Counted from the first letter of the stretch, positions 1 through 8,670 are shown. The stretch: 64,000 nt of DNA from Thermobispora bispora DSM 43833 (GCF_000092645.1 NC_014165.1:3410001-3474000); one strand, 5' to 3'. A program made the numbers and translations. The notes: a model not told the origin generated them from the sequence alone.

Positions 1-467
1 TGGTCGGTGGGCAGGGGATCGCCTACAACCTGCTGCCCGGGCGATCGGTCCGCCTCGCCGGCCATCCGGCGCCCGCCCCGGGCAAGACCCGGGCCGGTGG
101 CGGAGACCAGACCGCCGGCGCGCCGGCCCTCTGGTCCGGCCGGACGTTCAAGGCGGAAGACGCGGCCATCAAGGCGGAGCTCCTGCTGGGCGTCCGCTCG
201 ACGGCCCCGTCGCTGGTGGACGGCGCTCTCTGGCTCACCGGCTACCGGAAGAGCACGGGCCTCGGCTACCTCAACGGCATCACCATCGCCACCGCGGCGC
301 GGGACGGCGCCGGCGTGTCGCCGTACTTCGACGGGGAGCTGTTCACCGTCTACACGGCCGCCCGGGCGGCCCGGGCGGAGCCGATCTCGTTCGGGCGCAC
401 GGCCAAGGCCGGGGAGCGCGGCACCGGCACCGCGGCGGGACGCGGGGGCGGCTCCGGATCGCGATGA
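1..467 (+). CDS. C-terminal part of a trypsin-like protease-fold protein, active site apparently lost
   Basis: The reading frame is open from base 3 of the window to a stop at 465-467, so the start lies outside. The tail has the layout of actinobacterial secreted trypsin/V8-like peptidases: a strand ending in IAYNLLPG, then VRLAGHPA, then WLTGYRKSTGLGYLNG, then VSPYFDGELFTVY, which resembles the end of such enzymes. The place where the family has C-x-M-x-G-x-SGGPW reads APSLVDGALW, so the nucleophile motif and its cysteine are missing. It may be a non-catalytic homologue. The fold assignment is by resemblance only and the visible fragment is short. Confidence 0.4.
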   Translation, partial: VGGQGIAYNLLPGRSVRLAGHPAPAPGKTRAGGGDQTAGAPALWSGRTFKAEDAAIKAELLLGVRSTAPSLVDGALWLTGYRKSTGLGYLNGITIATAARDGAGVSPYFDGELFTVYTAARAARAEPISFGRTAKAGERGTGTAAGRGGGSGSR

Positions 468-518
468 CGTCGCCCGCGGCGATCCGCGTGGCGGGGCCGA
501 TCCGGCGGACCGGCGGAT

Positions 519-1778
519 TCAGACCATGACCGTAGCGCGCCGCCCGGCGTGGTCGCCGCTGTGGCCGCCGGCGTACTCCCCCACCCGCTCGAGCAGCTCG
601 GCGACGCACGGCTCCGTGGCGTGCGGCGCGAACCGCCGCCGCATGTCGCGCACGTACGACCGGGTGCGCGTGGACCGGATGCCCTTCGCCAGGTCGAGCG
701 CCGCGGACGCGGCGGAGCACGCCTCCTCCAGCTCCCCCTCCTGGAGCAGGGCGGAGGCGAGCAGGGAGAGGTTGAACATCTTGCCCCGGACGAACCGCCC
801 GTCCATGATCAGCGAGCGCCGGGCGTGGGCCACCGCCTGCGCGCCGTCGCCGAGGTCCCGCAGGCAGTGCGCGACCTTGGCCGAGAGGTAGGCCTCGTCG
901 AAGTAGCGGATCCAGGCGGGCTCGTTCTCCGGGGAGCGCCGGTCGAAGGCGCGCTCGGCCTCGTGCAGCGACACGGCGCAGGACGACCTGTCCCCGAGGA
1001 GCGCGAGCGCGTGCGCCTCCAGCACCCGGGCCTCGGCGAGCAGGGAGTACACCCCCGAGCGCCGGGCCGCCACCGCGGCCGCGCGCGCCAGCTCCAGCCC
1101 GTGCTTGGGGTGCCCGATGTAGATGGCCTGGTGGCTGAGGCCGGCCAGGATCTCGCCCCCGAGCCCGTGGTCGCCCGCGCTCTTGGCGAGCCCGAGCGCG
1201 TGGAGCAGGTACCGCTGGGCGAGGCCGTGCTGCTCGAGGTCGTAGGCCATCCAGCCGGCGAGCCGGGTGAGCTCGGCCGCGGCCGAGGCGAGCTCGCGCC
1301 CGGTCGCCTCACCGTACGAGCCCTCGCGCAGCAGCGGGGTCACGGCGGTGTGCAGGTAGCGCACCACCGGCCCCCGGATGTACCCGCCCCCGTACCGGTT
1401 GTCCAGCTCGCTGAACGAGCGCGTTACCTCGCGGATCGCGGCCACGTCGGCGACCCCGACCCGGCGCGGGCCCGAGGCGGAGATCCGCTCGCCGGCCGGC
1501 TCGGCGAGCCACCGGATGATCCCGGCCGAACCGGCGCCGATCACGAAGGTGGAGTCGAGCAGGAACCGGCGTCGCTCGACGTCGGCCTTCCACAGTGCGG
1601 TCACGCTTGCCACACCCTCCTCCCACGTCGTGGGGAACTCCTGTCCCAGGTCGAGAGGGATGGCTCCACGCGATGGGCAGGTGTCCGCAGCGGCCACCCG
1701 CGGCCCGAGCCGCGCGAGGGAGACCGTCACCGGCCCGGCCGGCTCCGGCTCACGCGGTCCTGGGATCCGGTACGGCAT
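519..1778 (-). CDS. TPR-type regulatory protein (NsdA-like) without its usual N-terminal HTH
   Basis: From about WEEGVASVTALWKADVERRR onward the protein follows the actinobacterial NsdA-like regulator family. These proteins have an N-terminal helix-turn-helix and then helical TPR-like repeats. Typical repeat sequence is visible: LAGWMAYDLEQHGLAQRY, GLGGEILAGLSHQAIYIG, EAHALALLGD and WIRYFDEAYLSAK. Family members act in the cytoplasm as regulators of differentiation or antibiotic production. No HTH sequence is found before the repeats, and the roughly 50 residues ahead of the homologous part are Arg/Pro-rich and look non-coding. The start at 1778 (ATG) is a compromise; an in-frame ATG at 1922 would add 48 unconvincing residues. 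The protein looks N-terminally truncated. Confidence 0.6.
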   Translation of the reverse strand: MPYRIPGPREPEPAGPVTVSLARLGPRVAAADTCPSRGAIPLDLGQEFPTTWEEGVASVTALWKADVERRRFLLDSTFVIGAGSAGIIRWLAEPAGERISASGPRRVGVADVAAIREVTRSFSELDNRYGGGYIRGPVVRYLHTAVTPLLREGSYGEATGRELASAAAELTRLAGWMAYDLEQHGLAQRYLLHALGLAKSAGDHGLGGEILAGLSHQAIYIGHPKHGLELARAAAVAARRSGVYSLLAEARVLEAHALALLGDRSSCAVSLHEAERAFDRRSPENEPAWIRYFDEAYLSAKVAHCLRDLGDGAQAVAHARRSLIMDGRFVRGKMFNLSLLASALLQEGELEEACSAASAALDLAKGIRSTRTRSYVRDMRRRFAPHATEPCVAELLERVGEYAGGHSGDHAGRRATVMV

Positions 1779-2037
1779 GGCGCCGGACCGGGGTCTCCAC
1801 GGCGGGATCTTCGGGAGCCGACGGGCCGAGCCGAGGATGCTCAGCAGGCGGGCCAGGCCCTTCCGGGCCCGCCCGGGCTCGGCGAGGCGCCGCGCACGCG
1901 GCAGCTCGGGGGGACGTCGCATCGCTCTTCACCAGGACAGGCACAGCCATCGGTAACGGAGAGCTCTCTTTATAGCACGGAGCGTGATTATCTAAAGGGA
2001 TTCCCATGCACAACGGCGTGTCGGTCAACGGAACGCA

Positions 2038-2070
2038 ACGAGCCGTGATCACTGGGTGATCACGGCTCGT
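2038..2070 (-). terminator. perfect 15-bp hairpin after malic enzyme gene
   Basis: Arms 2038-2052 and 2056-2070 are exact reverse complements with a 3-base loop. The hairpin lies about 80 bases past the malic enzyme stop and about 260 bases upstream of the chosen TPR-gene start. No T-run follows, as is common for actinobacterial terminators. It could work in both directions. Confidence 0.7.
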
Positions 2071-2147
2071 GCGCGTCGTGCGTTCGCGGTCGTGCGGGGT
2101 AAGCGATTCAGGAAACGAGTGCGACGGGGATCGTCACCGGCGGATCG

Positions 2148-3332
2148 TCACCGGCGGGCGACGCCGTCCTCGCGCGCCTGGCGGGCGACCGCCTCGGAGA
2201 CGGCGGGGACCACCCGGGGGTCGAACGGCGACGGGATCACGTACTCCTCGGAGAGATCGTCTCCGACCACCTCGGCGAGCGCGTTCGCCGCGGCCACCTT
2301 CATGTTCCCGGTGATGTCGGTGGCCCGCACGTCAAGGGCGCCGCGGAAGACCCCGGGGAAGGCGAGCACGTTGTTGATCTGGTTCGGGTAGTCCGAGCGG
2401 CCGGTGGCCACCACCCGGGCGTACCGGGCGGCCACCGCGGGATCGATCTCGGGCGTGGGGTTGGAGAGCGCGAAGACGATCGCGTCGGGCGCCATGGAGG
2501 CGATGGCCTCCTCGGAGACGGTCGCCCCGGACAGCCCGATGAACACGTCGGCGCCGGCCAGCGCCTGCTCGGCCGACCCGGTGAAGCCCGCCTTGTTGGA
2601 GTCGCGGGCCAGGGCCTCCTTCACCGGGTTCATCCCCCCGCGGCCCGGGTACAGGATGCCCTTCGAGTCGGCGACCGCGATGTCGCCGATGCCGGCGTTG
2701 ATGAGGATCCGGGAGACCGCCACCCCCGACGCACCGGCGCCGGCGACCACCGCGCGCAGATCGGCGAGCGAGCGGCCGGTGAGCCGCGCGGCGTTCTGGA
2801 GGGCGGCGAGCACCACGATCGCGGTGCCGTGCTGGTCGTCGTGGAAGACGGGGATGTCGAGCCGCTCACGGAGCCGGCTCTCGATCTCGAAGCACCGCGG
2901 CGCGCTGATGTCCTCCAGGTTGATCCCGCCGAAGGACGGGGCGAGACGCACCACGGTCTCGACGATCTGATCCACGTCGGTGCAGTCGAGGGAGATCGGC
3001 ACCGCGTCGATCTTGCCGAACTCCTTGAAGAGCAGCGCCTTGCCCTCCATCACCGGCATCGCGGCGGCCGGGCCGATGTCGCCGAGGCCGAGCACCGCGG
3101 TCCCGTCCGTGACCACGGCCACGACGTTCGAGACCCAGGTGTAGTCGGTGGCCAGTTCCGGATTCTCGGCGATCGCCGTGCAGACACGCGCGACCCCCGG
3201 CGTGTACGCGAGGGACAGATCGCCGGTGTCCCGAACCGGAACGGTGGAACGAACCTCCAGCTTGCCTCCGCGATGCAACGCGAAAGCCGGATCGAGATCG
3301 AGAGATTGCAGTGATGCAGGTGAAACGGTCAC
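2148..3332 (-). CDS. malic enzyme, NAD(P)-dependent
   Basis: Catalyses oxidative decarboxylation of L-malate to pyruvate and CO2 with reduction of NAD(P), feeding pyruvate and reducing power in the cytoplasm. The 394-residue protein is the short bacterial type. Visible features are the N-terminal catalytic tyrosine region [11 protein letters not shown], the lysine-containing [15 protein letters not shown], the metal-site acidic stretch near FHDDQHGT, and the Rossmann motif [15 protein letters not shown]. The C-terminal [11 protein letters not shown] is typical. The start is a GTG at 3332. The gene is monocistronic, divergent from the CGNR regulator, with a strong hairpin downstream. Cofactor preference cannot be read from the sequence. 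Confidence 0.93.
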   Translation of the reverse strand: MTVSPASLQSLDLDPAFALHRGGKLEVRSTVPVRDTGDLSLAYTPGVARVCTAIAENPELATDYTWVSNVVAVVTDGTAVLGLGDIGPAAAMPVMEGKALLFKEFGKIDAVPISLDCTDVDQIVETVVRLAPSFGGINLEDISAPRCFEIESRLRERLDIPVFHDDQHGTAIVVLAALQNAARLTGRSLADLRAVVAGAGASGVAVSRILINAGIGDIAVADSKGILYPGRGGMNPVKEALARDSNKAGFTGSAEQALAGADVFIGLSGATVSEEAIASMAPDAIVFALSNPTPEIDPAVAARYARVVATGRSDYPNQINNVLAFPGVFRGALDVRATDITGNMKVAAANALAEVVGDDLSEEYVIPSPFDPRVVPAVSEAVARQAREDGVARR

Positions 3333-3549
3333 AGCGACCCCAGTGTCAGAGACTTACCTTCGGTAGACGCCGCGGATCGGGAGGCCCAGGCTTCGGTAGC
3401 CGCCGGTCGCCTTCCTCGTCGCCGGTCGTCTCAGGAAGAGGTACGGGGGTCACCCGTTTTTCGATTGTGCCACACGGCGAAACAGAGGCTTTTAAAGAGG
3501 CAACAGATCATTAGCCTACCGGTGTTCCCCTGTGATCCGCCACATGTAA

Positions 3550-3563
3550 TACTCGGGCGAGTA
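3550..3563. promoter_or_regulatory. palindrome upstream of CGNR regulator gene
   Basis: TACTCG and CGAGTA flank a GG centre, 32-45 bases before the GTG start of the CGNR protein. It sits in the 262-base divergent region shared with the malic enzyme gene. An operator for autoregulation is plausible but unproven. Confidence 0.3.
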
Positions 3564-3594
3564 GTGATCTCTTACCAAGACCGTAGGCGTCCCA

Positions 3595-4122
3595 GTGGAT
3601 TTGACGTCGTACGCCGAACTGGCCGTCGTGCTGGTCAATCGGGGGGACCGACTCACGGGCCTCGGTGAGCTGCGCAGGTTACTCGAAGAGCACGGGCGCT
3701 CCGCCGCCGCCGAACGGGTCACGCGACGCGACCTCAACGCACTGCTCGAACTCCGCGAGGAACTGTCCGAGGTTTTCCAGGCCGCCGCGCGCGGCGAGGA
3801 GGAGGACGTCGTCGAGCGGATCAACGGGCTCTTGGTGCGCCACCCCGTCCACCCCCAGATCTGCCGCCACGACGGGCAGCGCTGGCACATGCACCTGACC
3901 GAGAGCGGCCGGGTGTCCGACGCCCTCGCCGTCGGATCGGTCATGGGGCTGGCGACCGTCATCACGACCCTGGGCGTGGACCGGCTCGGGGTGTGCCAGG
4001 CCGCCCCGTGCCGGAACGTCTACCTCGACACCTCGTCGAACAAGTCGCGGCGGTACTGCTCGGAGCGGTGCGCGAGCCGCGCGAACGTGGCCGCCTACCG
4101 GGCGCGCAAGCGCGGCGCCTGA
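3595..4122 (+). CDS. CGNR zinc-finger domain regulator
   Basis: A 175-residue protein of the ABATE/CGNR family. The first ~130 residues form the helical stress-response-like (ABATE) domain. The C-terminus carries the CGNR zinc finger, with a C-x5-C pair in VCQAAPCRNVYLD and a second C-x3-C pair in RRYCSERCASRANV, followed by the basic tail AYRARKR, which suggests nucleic-acid binding. Such proteins are putative transcription regulators; the target is unknown. The GTG at 3595 gives the conserved N-terminus. It stands alone and is divergent from the malic enzyme gene. Confidence 0.85.
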   Translation: MDLTSYAELAVVLVNRGDRLTGLGELRRLLEEHGRSAAAERVTRRDLNALLELREELSEVFQAAARGEEEDVVERINGLLVRHPVHPQICRHDGQRWHMHLTESGRVSDALAVGSVMGLATVITTLGVDRLGVCQAAPCRNVYLDTSSNKSRRYCSERCASRANVAAYRARKRGA

Positions 4123-4275
4123 TCGCGGCGGCGCGGGCGCGAGCCCGCGCCGGGCCGTCCGCGGGCGAGCACCCGGGCCGTCCGCGAGCACACCGCGCCG
4201 TTCACGAGCGCGCGCGCCGGGCCGCTCACGAGCGCGCGCCGGGTCGTGCATGGGGCGAGCGCGCCGGCCGGGCGC

Positions 4276-4599
4276 TCAGCCCGCGTGCCACGCGGGCGGG
4301 GGGAACCGGAACGCCGGCCGGGGCCAGTAGCGGAGGATGACCCTCCCGACGATCTCGCGCTCGGGCACCGCGCCGAAGTCCCAGCTGTCCTGCCGCCCGG
4401 GCGCCGACTGGTTGTCGCTCTCCAGCCACCACCCCTCCGGCATCAGCCGGAAGGCCCGCTTGACGATCAGGCCGTGCGGCCGCCTTGCCACGACCAGGTC
4501 CCCCGGCCGGATCGGGGCGCCGCGCCGTACCAGCAGGCAGTCTCCCGGGCGCAGCGCCGGCAGCATCGACTCGCCGGCGACACGGACGGCGATGAGCAC
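4276..4599 (-). CDS. sodX: NiSOD maturation protease (S26-type signal peptidase)
   Basis: Removes the N-terminal propeptide of nickel superoxide dismutase so that the metal-binding His becomes the first residue. The S26 signature with catalytic Ser is in VAGESMLPALRPGD, and the catalytic Lys is in LIVKRAFRL. The middle has the family WLESDNQSAPGRQDS box and the end has VGRVILRYWP. The frame is open back to an ATG at 4692, but that would overlap sodN. The GTG at 4599 has a GGAGG four bases upstream and keeps the domain intact, so it is preferred. The gene is divergent from sodN, the standard pairing. Confidence 0.88.
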   Translation of the reverse strand: MLIAVRVAGESMLPALRPGDCLLVRRGAPIRPGDLVVARRPHGLIVKRAFRLMPEGWWLESDNQSAPGRQDSWDFGAVPEREIVGRVILRYWPRPAFRFPPPAWHAG

Positions 4600-4647
4600 G
4601 TCGCCTCCACCGTGAAATACGCGAACGGGTAACGTCGGTTCTGGACC

Positions 4648-4665
4648 AATGCTGTGATCAGCATT
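4648..4665. promoter_or_regulatory. dyad in the sodX-sodN intergenic region
   Basis: AATGCTG and CAGCATT flank TGAT. The dyad ends about 17 bases before the sodN ATG, just ahead of the AGGAAGGA ribosome binding site. It could be an operator or a leader hairpin. It does not match the published Streptomyces Nur-box layout closely. Confidence 0.35.
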
Positions 4666-4682
4666 CCTAGGAAGGACTTCAG

Positions 4683-5087
4683 ATGCTCGCACGACTGCTG
4701 CGACCCAGGCACGAGGTCTCCGCGCACTGTGACCTGCCCTGCGGCGTGTACGACCCGGCGCAGGCCCGCATCGAGGCCGAGTCGATCAAGGCGATCATCA
4801 AGAAGTACGCCGAGAACGAGGACCCGGTCTTCCGGACCCGTGCCCTGCTCATCAAGGAGCAGCGGGCGGAGCTGGTGAAGCACCACCTGTGGGTGCTCTG
4901 GACCGACTACTTCAAGCCGCAGCACCTGGAGAAGTACCCCCAGCTGCACCAGCTCTTCTGGGAGGCGACCAAGCTCGCCGGCGCCGCCGGCGCGAAGGGC
5001 ACGGTGGACCCCGCCATCGCCGACCAGCTCCTCGCCAAGATCGAGGAGATTTCCAAGATCTTCTGGGAGACCAAGCAGGCCGCCTGA
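4683..5087 (+). CDS. sodN: nickel superoxide dismutase
   Basis: Dismutates superoxide to O2 and H2O2 as a cytoplasmic homohexamer. The preprotein is 134 residues. After a 14-residue leader comes the nickel hook HCDLPCGVYDPAQ, so cleavage before His15 gives His1, Cys2 and Cys6 as Ni ligands. The rest is the four-helix bundle with KHHLWVLWTDYFKPQHL and the C-terminal EISKIFWETKQAA. An AGGAAGGA site precedes the ATG. The maturation protease gene sodX is divergent next door, and a GC-rich hairpin follows the stop. Confidence 0.98.
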   Translation: MLARLLRPRHEVSAHCDLPCGVYDPAQARIEAESIKAIIKKYAENEDPVFRTRALLIKEQRAELVKHHLWVLWTDYFKPQHLEKYPQLHQLFWEATKLAGAAGAKGTVDPAIADQLLAKIEEISKIFWETKQAA

Positions 5088-5102
5088 GTTCGCGCACGGG
5101 GT

Positions 5103-5127
5103 GGGCCGGGCCGCTCGGGCCCGGCCC
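5103..5127 (+). terminator. sodN terminator hairpin
   Basis: Ten-base arms 5103-5112 and 5118-5127 enclose a 5-base loop. The hairpin starts 16 bases after the sodN stop and is followed by the T-rich stretch TTGCTTTCTC. Confidence 0.75.
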
Positions 5128-5946
5128 GCCTTGCTTTCTCACGGGTGTCTCCTCACGCCCCGGTGTCTCTCCCGGGCTCCGGGGCGTCCACCAGCGGGCT
5201 CCCGCGGGGCTTCCGGGCATGGCCGTGACCGAGATCGGGCCCACCATCCCGCCGCGCGGGCTCCCGCGGGCCTCCGGGAACTCCCCCGGGTCCACGGCGG
5301 CACTCCGCGCGGGTTCGGGCGGGCCCACCGGCCCGGCGCCCGGCCGCCCGCCCGGCCCGGCGTGCTCCGGAGGCGTGCCGTACCGGATGTGATCGGGCGG
5401 GAGGTTCCGCGGCCACCCCGGGCCGGCGGCATGGGCTCCGCGATCGGCGGAACGCTCACCGCCGTGGGCCGGGGAGCCGCTGCACGGCGCGCCCCACGCG
5501 GGGACGGAGCCGAACTCGCCGGCGGAGGCCGGACCTGGGTGCCGCGGCACGCACCCCGCGCAGAGGCCGGAACCGAGGGCCTCAAGGTCCGGAACCGGGA
5601 GCAGTACGGGCCGGCCGGAGCCGAGGGTGGTTCGCACACCGCGGAACCGGTTCGCGGGCCGCGAAACCCTTGACCGCGCGGTGTGCGAGCGGGCCGTCAA
5701 AGCGACGGCAATGCCACCGCCAATCACACGTCATTCCCGCACGGAGGCGGGTTGCGGCCGCTTCCGCGCGCCCGGTTCGGCGGCATACGGAAATCAGCGG
5801 CACAGCGGCGCGATAAGCCGAGGAATTTACACGTAGATATCCCCAAGGATCACCACAATCGGCGCGTCCCAGAGAAGCACCCTCGCACAACTGGCGGTAG
5901 GTTGCAGACAGCGGCACTGAGCCGCCTCGAAGGGGCGAGGAGGAAC
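5128..5946. other. 819-base stretch without a convincing gene
   Basis: Open frames here are Arg/Pro/Gly-rich and show no family motifs. The first half is very GC-rich with short imperfect repeats around CTCCCGCGGG. The second half (about 5650-5940) is more AT-containing and must hold the promoter of the anti-sigma/sigma pair, although no clear -35/-10 pair was identified. Confidence 0.6.
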
Positions 5947-6372
5947 GTGACCGAGGAAACCGAGACGCCTGCGGTGGATGTGACCGGGGTGCGTGACGTG
6001 GTGAGCGTCCGGCTGCCAGCCGTGAGCGCTTATCTATCCGTGCTGCGAACGGCGACCGCCGGATTGGCGGCCCGTCTCGATTTCACCCTCGATCAAATCG
6101 AAGACCTCCGCATCGCGGTGGACGAGGCCTGTGCGATGCTCCTTCGGCACGCGGTACCGGGTACCGATCTCCGGGCGGAGTTCGAGCTCTCGGGCGAGGA
6201 GATGACGGTCCGCGTCGAGGTCACCACGCTGGGGGCCGTCTCGCCCGACCGCGAGGGCTTCGCCTGGATGGTGCTCACGGCCTTGGCCGACGAGGTGGAG
6301 GCCATCGGCGGCGAGGGCGACTCCATGGCGATCGTGTTGCGTAAGCGCAGAACCTTGGCGAGGCCGGCGTGA
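5947..6372 (+). CDS. RsbW/SpoIIAB-type anti-sigma factor (HATPase)
   Basis: A 141-residue GHKL ATPase-fold protein of the anti-sigma family that binds and inhibits SigB/SigF-type sigma factors. Visible parts are VVSVRLPAVSAYLSVLRTAT, the N-box-like LRIAVDEACAMLLRH, and the C-terminal VLTALADEVEAIGGEGDSM. The GTG at 5947 follows a GAGGAGG ribosome site. The stop overlaps the GTG of the next sigma factor gene (GTGA), so the two are translationally coupled, as expected for a sigma/anti-sigma pair. No anti-anti-sigma gene is adjacent. Confidence 0.85.
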   Translation: MTEETETPAVDVTGVRDVVSVRLPAVSAYLSVLRTATAGLAARLDFTLDQIEDLRIAVDEACAMLLRHAVPGTDLRAEFELSGEEMTVRVEVTTLGAVSPDREGFAWMVLTALADEVEAIGGEGDSMAIVLRKRRTLARPA

Positions 6373-7169
6373 CGGAGAGGACGAGTGCCATGACCTCCGG
6401 CGACTCGGCTGTGCCGGACCGCGTGCGCGCACGCGTGCTCTTCGCGGAGCTGGCGCAGCTGCCGCCGGACGATCCCAGGCGTCAGCGAATTCGTGACGAG
6501 CTGGTGGAACTCCACATGCCGCTCGTCGAGTACCTCGCCCGCCGGTTCCGCAACCGAGGCGAATGGCTCGACGATCTCACTCAGGTCGCGACGATCGGCC
6601 TGATCAAGTCGATCGACCGGTTCGACCTGAGCCGCGGGGTGGAGTTCTCCACCTACGCCACCCCGACGATCGTCGGTGAGATCAAGCGTCACTTCCGGGA
6701 CAAGGGCTGGGCGGTCCGGGTGCCGCGCCGGCTGCAAGAGCTCAAGCTCTCGCTGACCAAGGCGATCAGCGAGCTGTCCCAGCGGGAGAGCCGGGCGCCC
6801 ACCGTCGCCGAGCTCGCCGAGCACCTGCAGATGAGCGAGGAGGAGGTGCTCGAAGGGCTCGAGTCGGCGAACGCCTACTCCACGGTCTCCCTCGACGCTC
6901 CGGACTCGGGCGACGAGGACGCGCCGGCCGTGTCGGACTCGCTCGGCATCGTGGACGAGTCGCTCGAAGGCGTGGAGTACCGGGAGTCGCTCAAGCCGCT
7001 GCTGGAGCGCCTGCCGCCGCGGGAGAAGCGGATCCTGCTGCTGCGGTTCTTCGGGAACATGACCCAGTCCCAGATCGCGAACGAGCTGGGGATCTCGCAG
7101 ATGCACGTGTCGCGGCTGCTCGCCCGGACACTCGCTCAGCTCCGCGAGGGGCTGACCGCGGAAGACTGA
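6369..7169 (+). CDS. SigB/SigF/SigG-family RNA polymerase sigma factor
   Basis: A 266-residue group 3 sigma factor. Region 2 shows LVEYLARRFRNRGEWLDDLT and GVEFSTYATPTIVGEIKRHF, region 3 shows RAPTVAELAEHLQMSEEEV, and region 4 ends in FFGNMTQSQIANELGISQM and HVSRLLARTL. In actinomycetes this class directs stress, morphological or sporulation genes and is held inactive by an RsbW-like partner. Here that partner is the gene immediately upstream, overlapping by four bases. A hairpin separates it from the convergent membrane protein gene. Which Streptomyces paralogue it matches cannot be decided here. Confidence 0.93.
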   Translation: MTERTSAMTSGDSAVPDRVRARVLFAELAQLPPDDPRRQRIRDELVELHMPLVEYLARRFRNRGEWLDDLTQVATIGLIKSIDRFDLSRGVEFSTYATPTIVGEIKRHFRDKGWAVRVPRRLQELKLSLTKAISELSQRESRAPTVAELAEHLQMSEEEVLEGLESANAYSTVSLDAPDSGDEDAPAVSDSLGIVDESLEGVEYRESLKPLLERLPPREKRILLLRFFGNMTQSQIANELGISQMHVSRLLARTLAQLREGLTAED

Positions 7170-7173
7170 GCGC

Positions 7174-7209
7174 CCCGGATCCTTCCGCTCACCGGCGGGA
7201 GGATCCGGG
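7174..7209. terminator. bidirectional hairpin between convergent genes
   Basis: CCCGGATCCT (7174-7183) pairs with AGGATCCGGG (7200-7209), with further partial pairing inside the loop. It lies between the sigma factor stop and, overlapping, the last codons of the minus-strand membrane protein gene. Confidence 0.6.
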
Positions 7210-7617
7210 CGCGCCGGGCGGTTCGTCCTCTCCGATCAGGGCGCGCGTGGACGATGGGGCGAGGAGGAGGACGAACGCGCTCACCGCGGCGAGCGCGAGC
7301 GGGACGCCGTAGGCGTACTGCTCGGCCCGGATGAGCATGATGGCGACCGGCAGCACGAAGAGCTGGATGACCACGGCAGGGCCGCGGCTCCAGCGGTCCG
7401 TCCGCCACAGGCCCCAGGCGACCCAGAGCAGGGCGGCACCGGTCGCCAGGCCGAACCCGGCGAGAGCGATCGAGGAGACCAGATCGGCCGGCGTGCCGAT
7501 GAAGGTCTCGACGAGCACGTACCCGGCCATGACCAGGGTGAAGAGGCCCTGCGCGGCGACGATGGCCGCGGCCGCGGTGACGGTGCCGGGACGCCCGGCG
7601 ACGGAGCTGCTGGTCAC
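7189..7617 (-). CDS. small membrane protein, unknown function
   Basis: A 142-residue protein with four hydrophobic stretches suited to membrane spanning: roughly residues 12-36, 46-68, 80-97 and 102-121. The N-terminus is polar and the C-terminus ends in a charged, Pro/Gly-rich tail. It resembles the uncharacterised small integral membrane proteins common in actinomycetes. No catalytic or binding motif is visible. It is convergent with the sigma factor gene and divergent from the lipid kinase gene, so there is no operon partner to suggest a role. Confidence 0.75.
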   Translation of the reverse strand: MTSSSVAGRPGTVTAAAAIVAAQGLFTLVMAGYVLVETFIGTPADLVSSIALAGFGLATGAALLWVAWGLWRTDRWSRGPAVVIQLFVLPVAIMLIRAEQYAYGVPLALAAVSAFVLLLAPSSTRALIGEDEPPGAPGSSRR

Positions 7618-7701
7618 GGGTCAACCTTATCGGCCTGGTCCGTCCCTCTGCGCCCGAGGCGCCGGCCGTGGTTCCGGTGAACCGTTCGTTACGCTTGCCG
7701 C

Positions 7702-8670
7702 ATGCGGGCTCTCCTCCTCGTCAATCCCAAGGCCACCTCGACCAATGAGCGCGTCCGGGACGTGCTGATCCGGGCGCTGGAGAGCGAGGTGGACCTGCAC
7801 GTCGAGGAGACCGCCTACCGGGGCCACGCGAGGTCCCTCGCGAGCGGGGCGCACGCCGAGGGGTACGGCGCGGTGATCGTGCTCGGCGGGGACGGCACGA
7901 TCAACGAGGCGGTCAACGGGCTGCTCACCGCGGAGCCGGATCGGCCGGCGCGCGAGCGGCCGTTGTTCGCCGCCATCCCCGGGGGGAGCGCCAACGTGTT
8001 CGTGCGGGCCCTCGGCCTGCCGAACGACCCGGTCGAGGCGACGGGCGCGGTCCTCGAAGCGCTCGCCGCCGGGCGGCGCCGGACCATCGGCCTGGGGCAG
8101 GCGATCTGGCGCGAGGAGAGCGCGGGCGTCAGCCGGACCGTCTCCCGCCACTTCACCTTCTGCGCCGGGCTGGGGTTCGACGCGGAGGTCGTCCGGGCCG
8201 TGGAGGGGATCCGGAGCACCGGGCAGCGGGCCCTGCCGACCCGGTACGTGGCCACCACGGTCCGGCGCTTCTTCGTGACCGACCGGCGCCACCCCGCCCT
8301 CCGGCTGACCCGCCCGGGCCACCCCGACGTCGACGGCATCTTCCTGGCGATCGTGTCGAACACCGCGCCGTGGACGTACGCCGGATCGATCCCGATCAAC
8401 CCGACCCCGCTCGCCTCGTTCGAGACCGGGCTCGACCTGCTCGGCCTCAAGCGGATGTCGCTGCCGGCGGTCCTGGGGCTCGCCCGGCAGATCATCGGGC
8501 CGCGCGAGTCGTTACCGAAGGGTGAGCAGCTGGTGCAGCTGCACGATGTGACGGAGTTCACGCTCGCCGCCTCGCGGCCGGTGGCGTTCCAGCTGGACGG
8601 CGACTACCTGGGCGAATACGAGTCGGTGACCTTCCGGGCCGTGCCGGATGCACTACAGGTCGTCGTGTGA
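7702..8670 (+). CDS. diacylglycerol/lipid kinase family protein (DagK/YegS/BmrU type)
   Basis: A 322-residue soluble lipid kinase. The N-terminal catalytic domain shows LLLVNPKATSTN and the nucleotide-binding GGDGTINEAVNG, followed by PGGSANVFVRALGLP. The C-terminal beta-rich domain includes GLGFDAEVVRAVEG and ends in FQLDGDYLGEYESVTF, all typical of the family. Members phosphorylate diacylglycerol or related lipids at the inner membrane face. The ATG at 7702 starts the conserved RALLLVNP strand. It precedes whiB1, a neighbourhood also seen in other actinobacteria. Confidence 0.92.
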   Translation: MRALLLVNPKATSTNERVRDVLIRALESEVDLHVEETAYRGHARSLASGAHAEGYGAVIVLGGDGTINEAVNGLLTAEPDRPARERPLFAAIPGGSANVFVRALGLPNDPVEATGAVLEALAAGRRRTIGLGQAIWREESAGVSRTVSRHFTFCAGLGFDAEVVRAVEGIRSTGQRALPTRYVATTVRRFFVTDRRHPALRLTRPGHPDVDGIFLAIVSNTAPWTYAGSIPINPTPLASFETGLDLLGLKRMSLPAVLGLARQIIGPRESLPKGEQLVQLHDVTEFTLAASRPVAFQLDGDYLGEYESVTFRAVPDALQVVV

